Source: Clostridia bacterium (GTDB lineage Bacteria > Bacillota_A > Clostridia > Christensenellales > Aristaeellaceae). From it: a stretch of 53,560 bases of DNA. The notes beneath the pieces are model-generated. The model saw only the letters and a list, made by a program, of their open reading frames with translations, made no database searches and was not told the DNA's origin. The position numbers and the translations under genes were made by a program. The stretch is taken from positions 1 through 53,560 of the forward strand of contig JAFWQM010000216.1 in NCBI GenBank assembly GCA_017509065.1, read 5' to 3'. Of this stretch, positions 10,892 through 19,528 are shown one piece after another (the first letter of the stretch is position 1; each line of letters opens with the position of its first letter).

Positions 10892-10924
10892 GCGCCAACG
10901 GTGTTTCATGCCGTTGGCGCTTTT
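10892..10924. terminator. Bidirectional intrinsic terminator
   Basis: GCGCCAACGG, nine-base loop, CCGTTGGCGC, then TTTTGC on the plus strand and ATTTATTT on the minus strand. It ends both the 95-residue gene and the long mutL operon. Confidence 0.85.
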
Positions 10925-10962
10925 GCTGCATATTTGAAAACAGTATCAAACAACTCTCCCGC

Positions 10963-12906
10963 TTAATTCTGTATCCTTCTGAATCTTTTGTCCAGCTCAG
11001 CGCGGGTGAGCTGTACCATGAGGGGACGGCCATGGGGGCAGGTGGGCGTGACCTTCTGGTCGATCACGTCCCGGATGAGCTGCACCACGCTGTCCTCCGG
11101 CAGACGTTCGCCGCCCTTGACCGCGTGCTTGCAGGCCATCTGAATGACCCGGCTGGTGCGGTCGGCGGGGGTGGCGGAAGGGTTGTCCATCAGTTCGTCC
11201 AGCGCTTCCCGCAGGCAGGTTTCCGCCTGGGGCTGGCCCAGGATGATGGGCACGCCGCGAAGCTGCACGGAATAGCCGCCGAAGGGCGAAAGATCAAAGC
11301 CCGCTTTCAGCAGCGTTTCCCGGTTTTCCTCAAAGCAGGCGTACTCCTGCGGGCTCAGGTTCACCACCTGGGGAATCAGCATCGTTTGGCTTGCAGGGGC
11401 GGACGCGGTTTCCTTCATGAACTTTTCGTACAGCAGCCGTTCATGCACAGCGTGCTGGTCGGAGAGGATGAGCAGGTCGCCGTACTCCATCACGATATAG
11501 GTGTTGAACGCCACGCCCAGGACGCGGATGGGCTTTTGCCGGAAGCGCTCTTCCACCATCGGCTGCTCCACCTGCCGGATTTCAGGCTCTTTCTGAATGG
11601 ACGGCTGTCTTGTTTCCCGCGTCGGTTCGGGCTTGCGCGGCGGCAGCACGGACCCGGCAGAGTCGTGCATGGAATAACCGGAGGGCCGTTCGATGGACAT
11701 GGGCGGCAGCGGCTCCCGCTTCGGAGCGGGCGGGGCGGGAGAAAAGGAAGGCAGGCTTCCGTCTTCCGTGAACGCGCTGAGGCTGCTGTCTTTTGCCTTG
11801 ATTTGCGGCGCGTCCTCCGGGGGCTTCACGGGTTCTGTGACCTGAATCTTCGCCGGCGCGGAGACAGGCTTTTCCGGTTCTATAAACATCGGCGGGATGG
11901 GCGGGGCGGCGTTGGTTTTTTCCAGCGTTTCAAACACGATGGTCTCCACCGCTTCCCGCACGCCCCGCTCGTCCTGGAAGCGCACTTCCCATTTGTTGGG
12001 GTGCACGTTTACATCGGCATTTTCAAAGGGCATGGTCAGGTGCAGCACGCACAGCGGGAACCGCCCGATGGTCACGCGCTGGCGGCAGGCGTTCTCTACG
12101 GCGGAGGAGAGCAGCGGGCTTTTCATGGCGCGGCCGTTCAGGAAAAAATGCTCATGGCTGCGGTTGCCCCGGCCTGCGTCTCCCACGCCCACATAGCCGG
12201 ACAGCATCACGCCGTTCATGTTCCCGTCGATTTTGGTCAGCAGCTTTAGGGTGTCTGTACCGTAAACGCTCATGACCGCGCTTTCCAGCCGTCCGTCCCC
12301 CGCGCTGAAATACACTAACTTCCCATCGGCCATAAAGCGGAAGGAAACGGTCGGGTGGGAGAGAATCAGCCGGGCCATCAATTCGCTGACTGCGGCGGTC
12401 TCGGTGGACGGTTTTTTCAGGAATTTGCGGCGCACCGGGGCGTTGTAAAAAAGTTCCTTCACGGTGAAGGTGGTGCCTTCTGGACAGGCAGATTCTTGAA
12501 TATCCAGGATATCGCCGCCCTCGTTGCGCACGGTCAGGCCCATGTCCTGACCCTTGGCGCGGGTCTGGCAGGTGACCTTGCTGACCGCCGCGATGGAGGC
12601 CAGCGCTTCGCCCCGGAACCCCAAAGACCGCACGCCGTATAAATCCTCGGCGGTGCGGATTTTGCTGGTAGCGTGGCGCGCGAAAGCCAGGCGGATGTCG
12701 CTGGGCTGGATACCGCTGCCGTTGTCCACCACCCGGAAGGAGGTCAGTCCCCCTTCCTTAATGTCCACCGTGATGGCGGTGGCCCCCGCATCCATGCTGT
12801 TTTCCACCAGTTCCTTGATGGCGGCAGCAGGACGCTCCACCACCTCGCCCGCGGCAATCTGGCCGATCACTTCGGGCGGCAATTGACGAATGGGTTTGAA
12901 ATCCAT
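10963..12906 (-). CDS. mutL: DNA mismatch repair protein MutL (endonuclease type)
   Basis: Couples mismatch recognition by MutS to strand incision. 647 residues. The N-terminal GHKL ATPase has E32 and N36 in ELVENSMDAG, plus QIAAGEVVERP (16-26) and the GFRGEAL motif. A proline- and charge-rich linker (about 335-455) follows. The C-terminal domain carries the metal-dependent nicking motif DQHAVHERLLYE, ACKHAVKGG and CPHGRP, so this is the endonuclease-proficient MutL found in bacteria without MutH. The start at 12906 has AGGAG 8 bases away; a longer frame upstream has none and would run into the preceding gene. It follows the lipase-like gene by 23 bases and is the last gene of the operon. Confidence 0.96.
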   Translation of the reverse strand: MDFKPIRQLPPEVIGQIAAGEVVERPAAAIKELVENSMDAGATAITVDIKEGGLTSFRVVDNGSGIQPSDIRLAFARHATSKIRTAEDLYGVRSLGFRGEALASIAAVSKVTCQTRAKGQDMGLTVRNEGGDILDIQESACPEGTTFTVKELFYNAPVRRKFLKKPSTETAAVSELMARLILSHPTVSFRFMADGKLVYFSAGDGRLESAVMSVYGTDTLKLLTKIDGNMNGVMLSGYVGVGDAGRGNRSHEHFFLNGRAMKSPLLSSAVENACRQRVTIGRFPLCVLHLTMPFENADVNVHPNKWEVRFQDERGVREAVETIVFETLEKTNAAPPIPPMFIEPEKPVSAPAKIQVTEPVKPPEDAPQIKAKDSSLSAFTEDGSLPSFSPAPPAPKREPLPPMSIERPSGYSMHDSAGSVLPPRKPEPTRETRQPSIQKEPEIRQVEQPMVEERFRQKPIRVLGVAFNTYIVMEYGDLLILSDQHAVHERLLYEKFMKETASAPASQTMLIPQVVNLSPQEYACFEENRETLLKAGFDLSPFGGYSVQLRGVPIILGQPQAETCLREALDELMDNPSATPADRTSRVIQMACKHAVKGGERLPEDSVVQLIRDVIDQKVTPTCPHGRPLMVQLTRAELDKRFRRIQN

Positions 12907-12929
12907 AAAAATTTCTCCTGATATCAAAA

Positions 12930-13718
12930 TCACAGTCCGGCCTGCGCCAGTTCCTCGCAAAGAGCGGAGTAGAAAGCGAAAATTTTGTCACGTTTTTTAT
13001 CCCGCACCATGAAATCCACGATTTCGGTGTGGGAGATGGAACCGTCCACGCAATCCCCCCGATACTCTCCGAAAATGGCGGAATCCCGGGGCACCATGCC
13101 GTCTGACGCGCGGCCCTTTTCGATCCAGCGGGAAATGATCAGTGGGATGCGGGTTACAAAATCAGCGTTCTTTTCGTCGGGGTGGAAGGTGGAGGAAAAG
13201 CTCTGACAGAACACGCCGTCAATGCCCTCCAACATATCCTGTTCCAAATGCTCGCTGCGCTTCAATTCCTGGCAGGCGGTGAAGCTGTCCGGATGCTTGT
13301 CGCCAAAAAACCGGAAAAAGGTGTTGACCCAAAAGGCGGCGTATTTCACCGCGAACCGCGGAAAACGCATTACAAAGGAAGCGATGGGAGAACCCTGGTG
13401 GGGCGTGCACAGGGTGGTCAGGGACGCGACTTGATCAGCCATGCCGTATTGCCTGATCATGCATTTTGCGTCCAGACCGCCCTTGGAATGGGCGATGATG
13501 TTCACCTTGTCCGAGCCGGTTTCCCGAATGATCCAATTGATTTCATCCCGGAGCTGCGCCGCGTTGCTCTCCACCGAACCAACGGCATCGATTTTGCTTT
13601 TGAACACCGTGTAGCCCTGAATGCGCAGGATGCGGTCGATTCGGCCGAAGGACTTCATGAAAAACGTATCCTTCATAGCCAGGCCATGCACAAGGACGAT
13701 GGGATAGCGCGTTTTCAT
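12930..13718 (-). CDS. Lipase-like alpha/beta hydrolase
   Basis: 262 residues of alpha/beta-hydrolase fold, resembling triacylglycerol lipases. The oxyanion segment is VLVHGLAMKD (8-17). The nucleophile elbow is AHSKGG (serine in the family GxSxG position), ASDGMVP offers the aspartate and GSISHTEIVDF the histidine of the triad. No signal peptide or lipobox, so it should be cytoplasmic, unusual for a true lipase. It lies between mutS (17 bases upstream) and mutL (23 bases downstream) and must be co-transcribed with both. Substrate is unknown; a small acyl ester or thioester is as likely as a lipid. No obvious mechanistic tie to mismatch repair. Confidence 0.82.
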   Translation of the reverse strand: MKTRYPIVLVHGLAMKDTFFMKSFGRIDRILRIQGYTVFKSKIDAVGSVESNAAQLRDEINWIIRETGSDKVNIIAHSKGGLDAKCMIRQYGMADQVASLTTLCTPHQGSPIASFVMRFPRFAVKYAAFWVNTFFRFFGDKHPDSFTACQELKRSEHLEQDMLEGIDGVFCQSFSSTFHPDEKNADFVTRIPLIISRWIEKGRASDGMVPRDSAIFGEYRGDCVDGSISHTEIVDFMVRDKKRDKIFAFYSALCEELAQAGL

Positions 13719-13735
13719 GGCGTATTGTCCTTTCC

Positions 13736-16333
13736 TTACAGCTTCATTGCTTTTTCTTTTAATAAGAACAAGGTGTTCAGCGCGTCGATGGGCGTCATGC
13801 CCATGACATCCAATTTGCGGATTTCTTCGATGAATTCTGTTTTAGGATACTCCATCAGATCGACCTGCTCGTTTTTCTTTTTGTGCCCCGCGCCTAAGAT
13901 GTTCTGGCCGATTTTATTGTTGGTCACGTCGTTGACTTCCAGCCTCGCCATGATCTCCTGCGCCCGCGCCACCACGGGCCGGGGCACGCCCGCCAGGTGG
14001 GCCACATAAATGCCGAAACTCTTGTCCGCGCCGCCGGGTACGATCTTGCGCAGGAAGATGACCTCTTCCCCGTGCTCCTTTACGGAAACGCAGTAATTGG
14101 AAACGCCGTCCAGGTGCCCTTCCAGCTCGGACAGCTCGTGATAGTGTGTGGCGAACAGGGTCTTGGCCCCGGACTTCTTTTTGTCCGCCAGGTATTCCAC
14201 CGCCGCCCAGGCGATGGACAGGCCATCAAACGTGGAGGTTCCCCGGCCGATTTCGTCCAGGATGACCAAGGATTTACTGGTGGCGTTCCTCAAAATATAC
14301 GCCATTTCGCTCATTTCCACCATGAAGGTGCTCTGGCCCGTGGCTAAATCGTCCGACGCGCCGACGCGTGTATACACCCCGTCCACCAGGCAGATGCTGG
14401 CGGACTTGGCGGGCACGAAAGAGCCCATGTGCGCCATGAGCGTAATCAAAGCCACCTGCCGCATGTAGGTGCTCTTGCCCGCCATGTTGGGGCCGGTGAT
14501 GATCTGCACGCGCTTTTCTTCCGTGTCCAAGTGGGTGCCGTTCGGCACGAAACCCTGGTCGGGCAGGTTCGCTTCCACCACGGGATGGCGGCCGTCTTCA
14601 ATGTCGATCACGCCGTCATCAGTGATTTCCGGCTTCACGTAATGATTGATGAGCGCCACGCGCGCCAGGGACAGCAGCGCGTCCAGGGTCTTGTAGGCCA
14701 GCGCGGTGGACTGCAAGCGGGCGATATTCGCGCTGATCTCGTCCCGGATGCCCTCGAACAGCTCCAGTTCCAGTTTGGCGGCTTTTTCCTGAGCGCCGGT
14801 GAGCTTCCGCTCGATGGAGCGCAGCTCCTCCGTGGTGAAGCGCTGGCTGTTGGCCATGGTCTGGCGGCACTCGTAGCGCAGGGGAACCAGGCTGTAATTG
14901 GACTTGGTGACCTCGATGTAATAGCCGAATACCCGGTTGTACTGGATGCGCAGATTTTTGATGCCGGTGGCTTCCCGCTCCCTAACTTCCAAATCCATCA
15001 GCCATTGCTTGCCGTCGGCGGCAGCCTGGCGGTATTCGTCCAATTCTTCATTGAACCCGGCGCGGATGAAATTGCCGTCGGAGAGCAGCAACGGCGCGTC
15101 GGGAGATATTCCCCGGCGGAGCAGGTCGGTCAGCTCCGGCAGCGGGTCCAGCAGATTTTTGAGCGGCGTGAGCGCGTCGCCTTCCACGCCCGCCAAAAGA
15201 TTGATCACCTCGGGAGCCTTTTCAAGGGAACGCAGAAGGCTTAAGCAGTCCCGGGCGTTGAGCGTATGGTAGCTCACCTTGGACAGGAGCCGTTCCATGT
15301 CATAGACCTGACTTAACTGATCCCGCAGGTTTTCCGACAGCACGTGCTGCCCGTACAGCGCTTCCACGGCGGAGAGGCGGGCTTCGATTTTTTCTTTGTT
15401 CACCAGCGGCTTTTCCACCCAGGAGCGCAGCAGCCGCCCGCCCATGGCGGTGACGGTCTGGTCGAGAATAGAGAGCAGCGACCCCTTCGCCGTCCGGCCC
15501 CGGATGGTTTCAGTCAGTTCCAGGTTGCGGCGGGTGGAGGCGTCCATGGGCATGATATCGTTCTTCTCCAGCACCCGGACGCGGGAAATGTGCTGCAGGG
15601 CGTTCTTCTGGGTTTCGCTGAGATAGCGCATCAAAGCCCCCGCCGCCTGGGTCGCCACGGAAAGCGTCGCGTCCAGGCCCAGGGCAGTCAGGGAATGCAC
15701 CTGAAAATGGTCCAGCAGCGTTTCTTTCGCGTTCGCACTCTGGTACGCCGCGGCGGGATAATTGCGGCAGACAAGGGAGGAGCAGGGCTGTATCGCCTCC
15801 GGGCTGTTGGTGATGATCTCGCCGGGGCTCAGGGCGTCCAGGGCGGACTTGATGGCCTGGGGGCTGTTTTCCACCTGCTGGGCGTAAAACTCCCCGGTGG
15901 ACACGTCGCAGGCCGCGATGCCCACCCGCCTGCCATTAACGCAAACCGAGCAAAGGAAGTTGTTCCGCTTTTCGCCGATCACGGCGGAATCCGTGAGCGT
16001 CCCGGCGGTGACGATGCGGATGATGTCCCGCTCCACCAGGCCCTTGGCCAAGGCTGGGTCCTGCATCTGTTCGCCGATGGCCACCCGGTAGCCCCGCTCC
16101 ACCAGCCGCGCAACGTAGGTATCCACCGCGTGGTAGGGCACGCCGCACATGGGCGCGCGCTCCTCCAGGCCGCAGTCCTTGCCGGTCAGGGTCAATTCCA
16201 GCTCCCGGCTCGCGGTGATGGCGTCGTCAAAGAACATTTCGTAAAAATCCCCGACCCGAAAGAAAAGCAGGGTGTCGGGGTTCTGTTCCTTGAGGTTCAT
16301 GTATTGCTGCATCATGGGAGACAGGGTCGCCAT
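13736..16333 (-). CDS. mutS: DNA mismatch repair protein MutS
   Basis: Recognises mismatches and small loops as a dimer, then recruits MutL. 865 residues. The mismatch-reading motif is F30-Y31-E32 in GDFYEMFF. Connector, lever and clamp domains follow at expected spacing. The ABC ATPase has Walker A GPNMAGKST (614-622), Walker B ILDEIGRGTSTFDG and the ATHYHEL switch. The start at 16333 is favoured over an ATG ten codons earlier, because AAGGAG stands 9 bases from it. Sixth from last gene positions apart, its usual neighbour mutL is separated from it here by a lipase-like gene, and upstream lies a glycosylation cassette rather than the ymcA/cotE neighbours seen in Bacillus subtilis. Confidence 0.97.
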   Translation of the reverse strand: MATLSPMMQQYMNLKEQNPDTLLFFRVGDFYEMFFDDAITASRELELTLTGKDCGLEERAPMCGVPYHAVDTYVARLVERGYRVAIGEQMQDPALAKGLVERDIIRIVTAGTLTDSAVIGEKRNNFLCSVCVNGRRVGIAACDVSTGEFYAQQVENSPQAIKSALDALSPGEIITNSPEAIQPCSSLVCRNYPAAAYQSANAKETLLDHFQVHSLTALGLDATLSVATQAAGALMRYLSETQKNALQHISRVRVLEKNDIMPMDASTRRNLELTETIRGRTAKGSLLSILDQTVTAMGGRLLRSWVEKPLVNKEKIEARLSAVEALYGQHVLSENLRDQLSQVYDMERLLSKVSYHTLNARDCLSLLRSLEKAPEVINLLAGVEGDALTPLKNLLDPLPELTDLLRRGISPDAPLLLSDGNFIRAGFNEELDEYRQAAADGKQWLMDLEVREREATGIKNLRIQYNRVFGYYIEVTKSNYSLVPLRYECRQTMANSQRFTTEELRSIERKLTGAQEKAAKLELELFEGIRDEISANIARLQSTALAYKTLDALLSLARVALINHYVKPEITDDGVIDIEDGRHPVVEANLPDQGFVPNGTHLDTEEKRVQIITGPNMAGKSTYMRQVALITLMAHMGSFVPAKSASICLVDGVYTRVGASDDLATGQSTFMVEMSEMAYILRNATSKSLVILDEIGRGTSTFDGLSIAWAAVEYLADKKKSGAKTLFATHYHELSELEGHLDGVSNYCVSVKEHGEEVIFLRKIVPGGADKSFGIYVAHLAGVPRPVVARAQEIMARLEVNDVTNNKIGQNILGAGHKKKNEQVDLMEYPKTEFIEEIRKLDVMGMTPIDALNTLFLLKEKAMKL

Positions 16334-16388
16334 ATCGGATTGCTCCTTTGCATTGGTTTGCAACAGTGCTTCTGCTTATCGGGCCGCG

Positions 16389-17948
16389 CTACTTTCTGAC
16401 CGCGTGAAACAGCGCCGTCGCGTTACGGTAAAGCTCCTCGACGGTAAATCCATGTTCTTCGAGCAATTCAGTCAGAACGTGGCAGTGGTCTTCAAAGCTG
16501 CCTGCCGCCAAAGTGATATAATAAAAATCATCCGCTTCGAGAAGCCCTGTATTCTTAAGCTTTTTCTCCATTTGCGCGGCATTCGTTTTTTCCCACCAGG
16601 AGGCGAGATAAATGTTTGCCTGATAGTCTTCCTGATAGTCCGCATGATGCGTCAGATAGAACTGGAAGATCGGGTCATCCCACTGGTTCACCAGCGTCCG
16701 GCTGTTGTATGCTTCTTCAGCGTACCATACCTGCGTCGCTTCCCGGACATCCTCCTTGCTTTTTGTGGAGAGGATCGACCAAACGCCGACAGCTGAATAA
16801 ACTGTCAAAAGGCACAGGGCGGCCGCGGTCAGCTTTTTCGTATCCAAACGCGCAGGCTTCTCCGTCTTGCGCGCGCAGGCGCAGTACACTCCGTAAACGA
16901 GCGTCACGGTAAGCAAAGGCGAAAACATCAGCGAATACCTGCCGCCGATGTTCGCCGTGCCCATGATGCTGGAATTATAGCCGTTGTAGCCGTATACCGA
17001 GCAGGCCGTAAGGGCGTAATAAGCGATCCAGCTGCAGAAGAAAAGGGCAAGCAGGCGGAAAAAGATTTTATCCTTTTTCAGCAAAGCCAGGATCAGAAAC
17101 GCTCCGGCGGGAAGCAGCACCGCGGGCTGAATCCATTTGCCGCCGCTGAACGTGAAGGCGGCGGTTTTGGCGAGGCCCACAAAAACGTCGATCACACCGA
17201 AAGCGAAAACCGGTTTATGGGAAACCGTCATGCTGCCCTGATGCTGCATCTGCGGCAGCAGGAAAAACACGACCAGCAGCCCCGCGGCAGCGGCGGCCAG
17301 GAGCGAAAAAACGAAAAGCAGCCCGATCTTTTTCTTTTGCTTAATAAATTGTATGAGCAGCGACACATACATCGGCACGATCAAAAACACCGCGCCATAC
17401 TGGCTGTAGACTGAAAGGCACGCAAAGGCGATGAACCCGGCGATATCCCCGCCCTTTTCCCTCCGCACGGCGCGCAGGTAGAAGCAGATGGTCCAGCACA
17501 CCATGCTCATCATCAGGTGGTATTCCCCGGCTTCCAGCGCGTATGCCGACACGCCGCCCGCCAGGAGGTACACCGCGGCCCCAGCGGCGGCCCAATTTTC
17601 ATCCGTGATTTCTTTCAGCGCCAAATAAATCCCCGCGCCGCCGAAAAACGTGACCAGGATACCGGCGAGCCGGAACCAGAATTCGGAATCGTACACCGAA
17701 AGCCAGCCATACATCAGCACGTTGTACAGCGGCGGCTGATAGGTAAGCAGTATCCTTTGGTATATCGTCTTGTCCGAGCGCGCCCCGGGCACCGGCCCGC
17801 GCAGCGTGCTGGAATAAAAATACTCGATCGCCTCGTCAAACCACAGGCCGGAAGCAGTGGCTTTACTCAGGTAGACCGCCACGATTCCAAGGAACAGCGC
17901 GGCATAAATGAGCGTTCGTTTGCGGTTAAAGGACAGGGAAGTCTTCAT
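16389..17948 (-). CDS. Polytopic GT-C fold glycosyltransferase (ArnT/PMT-like, GT39 superfamily)
   Basis: 519 residues, about 11-12 membrane helices, with an extracytoplasmic C-terminal soluble part (about 400-519). The first outer loop contains GLWFDEA, the acidic DE pair typical of GT-C enzymes that take sugar from a polyprenyl-phosphate carrier. It would add a sugar to cell-wall polymer, lipid or protein on the outer face. Its ATG overlaps the gtrA stop by 4 bases, and the GT2 gene lies just before: together they form the classical three-part system in which GT2 loads undecaprenyl phosphate, GtrA flips it and the GT-C enzyme uses it. Acceptor and sugar are unknown. Base use is somewhat less G+C-rich than mutS, hinting at later insertion. 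Confidence 0.82.
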   Translation of the reverse strand: MKTSLSFNRKRTLIYAALFLGIVAVYLSKATASGLWFDEAIEYFYSSTLRGPVPGARSDKTIYQRILLTYQPPLYNVLMYGWLSVYDSEFWFRLAGILVTFFGGAGIYLALKEITDENWAAAGAAVYLLAGGVSAYALEAGEYHLMMSMVCWTICFYLRAVRREKGGDIAGFIAFACLSVYSQYGAVFLIVPMYVSLLIQFIKQKKKIGLLFVFSLLAAAAAGLLVVFFLLPQMQHQGSMTVSHKPVFAFGVIDVFVGLAKTAAFTFSGGKWIQPAVLLPAGAFLILALLKKDKIFFRLLALFFCSWIAYYALTACSVYGYNGYNSSIMGTANIGGRYSLMFSPLLTVTLVYGVYCACARKTEKPARLDTKKLTAAALCLLTVYSAVGVWSILSTKSKEDVREATQVWYAEEAYNSRTLVNQWDDPIFQFYLTHHADYQEDYQANIYLASWWEKTNAAQMEKKLKNTGLLEADDFYYITLAAGSFEDHCHVLTELLEEHGFTVEELYRNATALFHAVRK

Positions 17949-18367
17949 GCTTGTTTCTTGCCTCTGTTTCTGAATACGATCAGTTTGCTCGCCACATAAT
18001 TCAGGATAATCACAACAGCGTTGAGCGCGGTTTTCACGATGAGGTCATCCCAATGGAGCACGTCAACCATGACGTACATGCCCAGCCAGTCCAGAATGCC
18101 CGTTCCAAGTCTGCACAGGTAAAAAGAAACGCCTTCCCGCAGGATTTCCCGTTTCGTGGACGCTTCGCTGTGAAACACCCATCTGCGGTTCGTCACATAG
18201 GCGAACAGCACGGCCAGCGCCCAGGCGATCACCGTGCTTGGCACCGTCGGCAGCATGAGCGGATGAGCGAGGAGCCAATAAGTTACAATGTTGACCAGCG
18301 TGGTCAGAACGCCAAATATGATATAAAGAATCATATTCCTGTATTTGCAGAGCAATCGCTTGATCAT
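17945..18367 (-). CDS. GtrA-family membrane protein, putative polyprenyl-phosphate-sugar flippase
   Basis: 140 residues with four predicted membrane helices (about 12-34, 38-58, 76-98, 108-130), the normal GtrA layout, including the FAYVTNRRWVF segment between helices 2 and 3 that marks the family. GtrA proteins are thought to move undecaprenyl-phosphate-linked sugars across the membrane. The start at 18367 (MIKRLL) has AAAAGGA 4-5 bases upstream; the frame is open much further upstream but overlaps the GT2 gene and is not coding there. The stop overlaps the next ATG (ATGA). It is placed between its GT2 and GT-C partners. Confidence 0.88.
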   Translation of the reverse strand: MIKRLLCKYRNMILYIIFGVLTTLVNIVTYWLLAHPLMLPTVPSTVIAWALAVLFAYVTNRRWVFHSEASTKREILREGVSFYLCRLGTGILDWLGMYVMVDVLHWDDLIVKTALNAVVIILNYVASKLIVFRNRGKKQA

Positions 18368-18405
18368 TGATTCCTTTTCCCGTGTCCGGCTTCCGCCGCT
18401 CGCAT

Positions 18406-19119
18406 TCAGCCGCTGATGCCCTTCCGCAGCTTTCTGAAATCCCCGATCGCGCGCCAGCCGATTTTCACGATTTTTTTGATGTTGATGGAGTTTTCCCCGT
18501 TCCGCCGCGGCCTGAACGAGACAGGCAGGAATTGAAGCGATTCCCGGCAGCGGGCGAAACAGGCCGTAAGCATGATGTTGGGAATATAGAAATCCTCCGG
18601 CATCCTGCCGATATATTTTTTGACGAGAGCCGTCCGCATCAGGCGGAAAGGCGCGTTTGCGTCCGGCACCTTTACCCCGAAGTATACCCGCACCAGCAGG
18701 CACACCACCCGTTCGACAAACGCCCTGACCGCCCCGTCGCCGCGTTTCGTGCGGCTGCCGATCACGGCGTCGTAATGGTTCCTTTCCCGCCAGAAAGCCT
18801 CGAATTCATTTGGGTCGGTCTGACCGTCGGCATCGGTCTGGAAGATAAAGTCCGCGCCGTTTTCGATCGCGTACCGGTATCCGTACAGCACAGCGGAGCC
18901 GTGGCCGCCGTTTTCCTTGGTCAGGGGAAGCAGCAGCGGCCTGTCCTTCGCAAAAGCGCTGAGGATGGAAAATGTTTCATCCTTTGACCCGTCGTCGATC
19001 ACGACCAGGCGCGAACCTTCTCCCCCATAGCGCTCCACGATGGGATACCAATCCCGCACACAGGCGGCGATATTCTCCGCTTCGTTGTAGGCAGGGATGA
19101 CAATGTACAGCTTGTCCAT
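18406..19119 (-). CDS. Family 2 glycosyltransferase, polyprenyl-phosphate sugar synthase type
   Basis: 237 residues with the GT-A fold of dolichol-phosphate mannosyltransferase relatives. VIPAYNEAENI (7-17) and DDGSKDET bind the nucleotide sugar, and the metal-binding motif is in QTDADGQTDP. No C-terminal membrane helices, so it is the soluble DPM1-like form that acts at the inner membrane face. It would transfer a sugar from NDP- or GDP-sugar to undecaprenyl phosphate, giving the substrate for GtrA and the GT-C enzyme downstream. The ribosome-binding site is weak (AGAAGAACTG). It follows the YlbF-like gene by 13 bases. Confidence 0.87.
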   Translation of the reverse strand: MDKLYIVIPAYNEAENIAACVRDWYPIVERYGGEGSRLVVIDDGSKDETFSILSAFAKDRPLLLPLTKENGGHGSAVLYGYRYAIENGADFIFQTDADGQTDPNEFEAFWRERNHYDAVIGSRTKRGDGAVRAFVERVVCLLVRVYFGVKVPDANAPFRLMRTALVKKYIGRMPEDFYIPNIMLTACFARCRESLQFLPVSFRPRRNGENSINIKKIVKIGWRAIGDFRKLRKGISG

Positions 19120-19132
19120 GGCAGTTCTTCTG

Positions 19133-19528
19133 TCAGCCGCACCCGGAGCAGGCGGAACAGTTGCCGCTGCATCCGCCCTGGCTGCCGCCGGGGTTGAGAA
19201 CGGAGGAAAGCTCCGCGTTTACCTGGCCCATCATATCAGAGAAGCCTTTTCGGGCCTGCTGCAGGGCTTGATACAACGGCTGGGCTTTGATCTGCTGCTG
19301 CACATCGTCCAGGTCGCGGGTGAGGGAACCGATTCTGTCAAAGTCCGGGTCGTTTTTGAGAGTCGCTTCCTCAATATCCCGATGAATGATGTCATACTGC
19401 CGGAACATTTCTTTCAGCGTTTCGTCCTGTCCCGCGGCGTCCTCGGTAGCGCGCATGGCAATGTATTCCGGCGACTGGGCGATGATAGCCGCCAGTTCTT
19501 TTGCTTTGTCGATGACTTGCTGGCTCAT
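19133..19528 (-). CDS. YlbF/YmcA-family regulator with cysteine-rich tail
   Basis: 131 residues, helical, of the YlbF/YmcA (Com_YlbF) family. In Bacillus subtilis YlbF, YmcA and YaaT form an Fe-S-bearing complex that assists RNase Y and development. The body (1-112) is the usual helical hairpin, with MSQQVIDKAKELAAIIAQSP at the N-terminus. The last ~15 residues (GGCSGNCSACSGCG) add four cysteines in a Gly/Ser-rich tail, which could hold an Fe-S cluster or zinc. Its ATG overlaps the miaB stop by 4 bases; miaB-ymcA adjacency is conserved in Bacillota, so this is probably the YmcA equivalent. Confidence 0.8.
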   Translation of the reverse strand: MSQQVIDKAKELAAIIAQSPEYIAMRATEDAAGQDETLKEMFRQYDIIHRDIEEATLKNDPDFDRIGSLTRDLDDVQQQIKAQPLYQALQQARKGFSDMMGQVNAELSSVLNPGGSQGGCSGNCSACSGCG

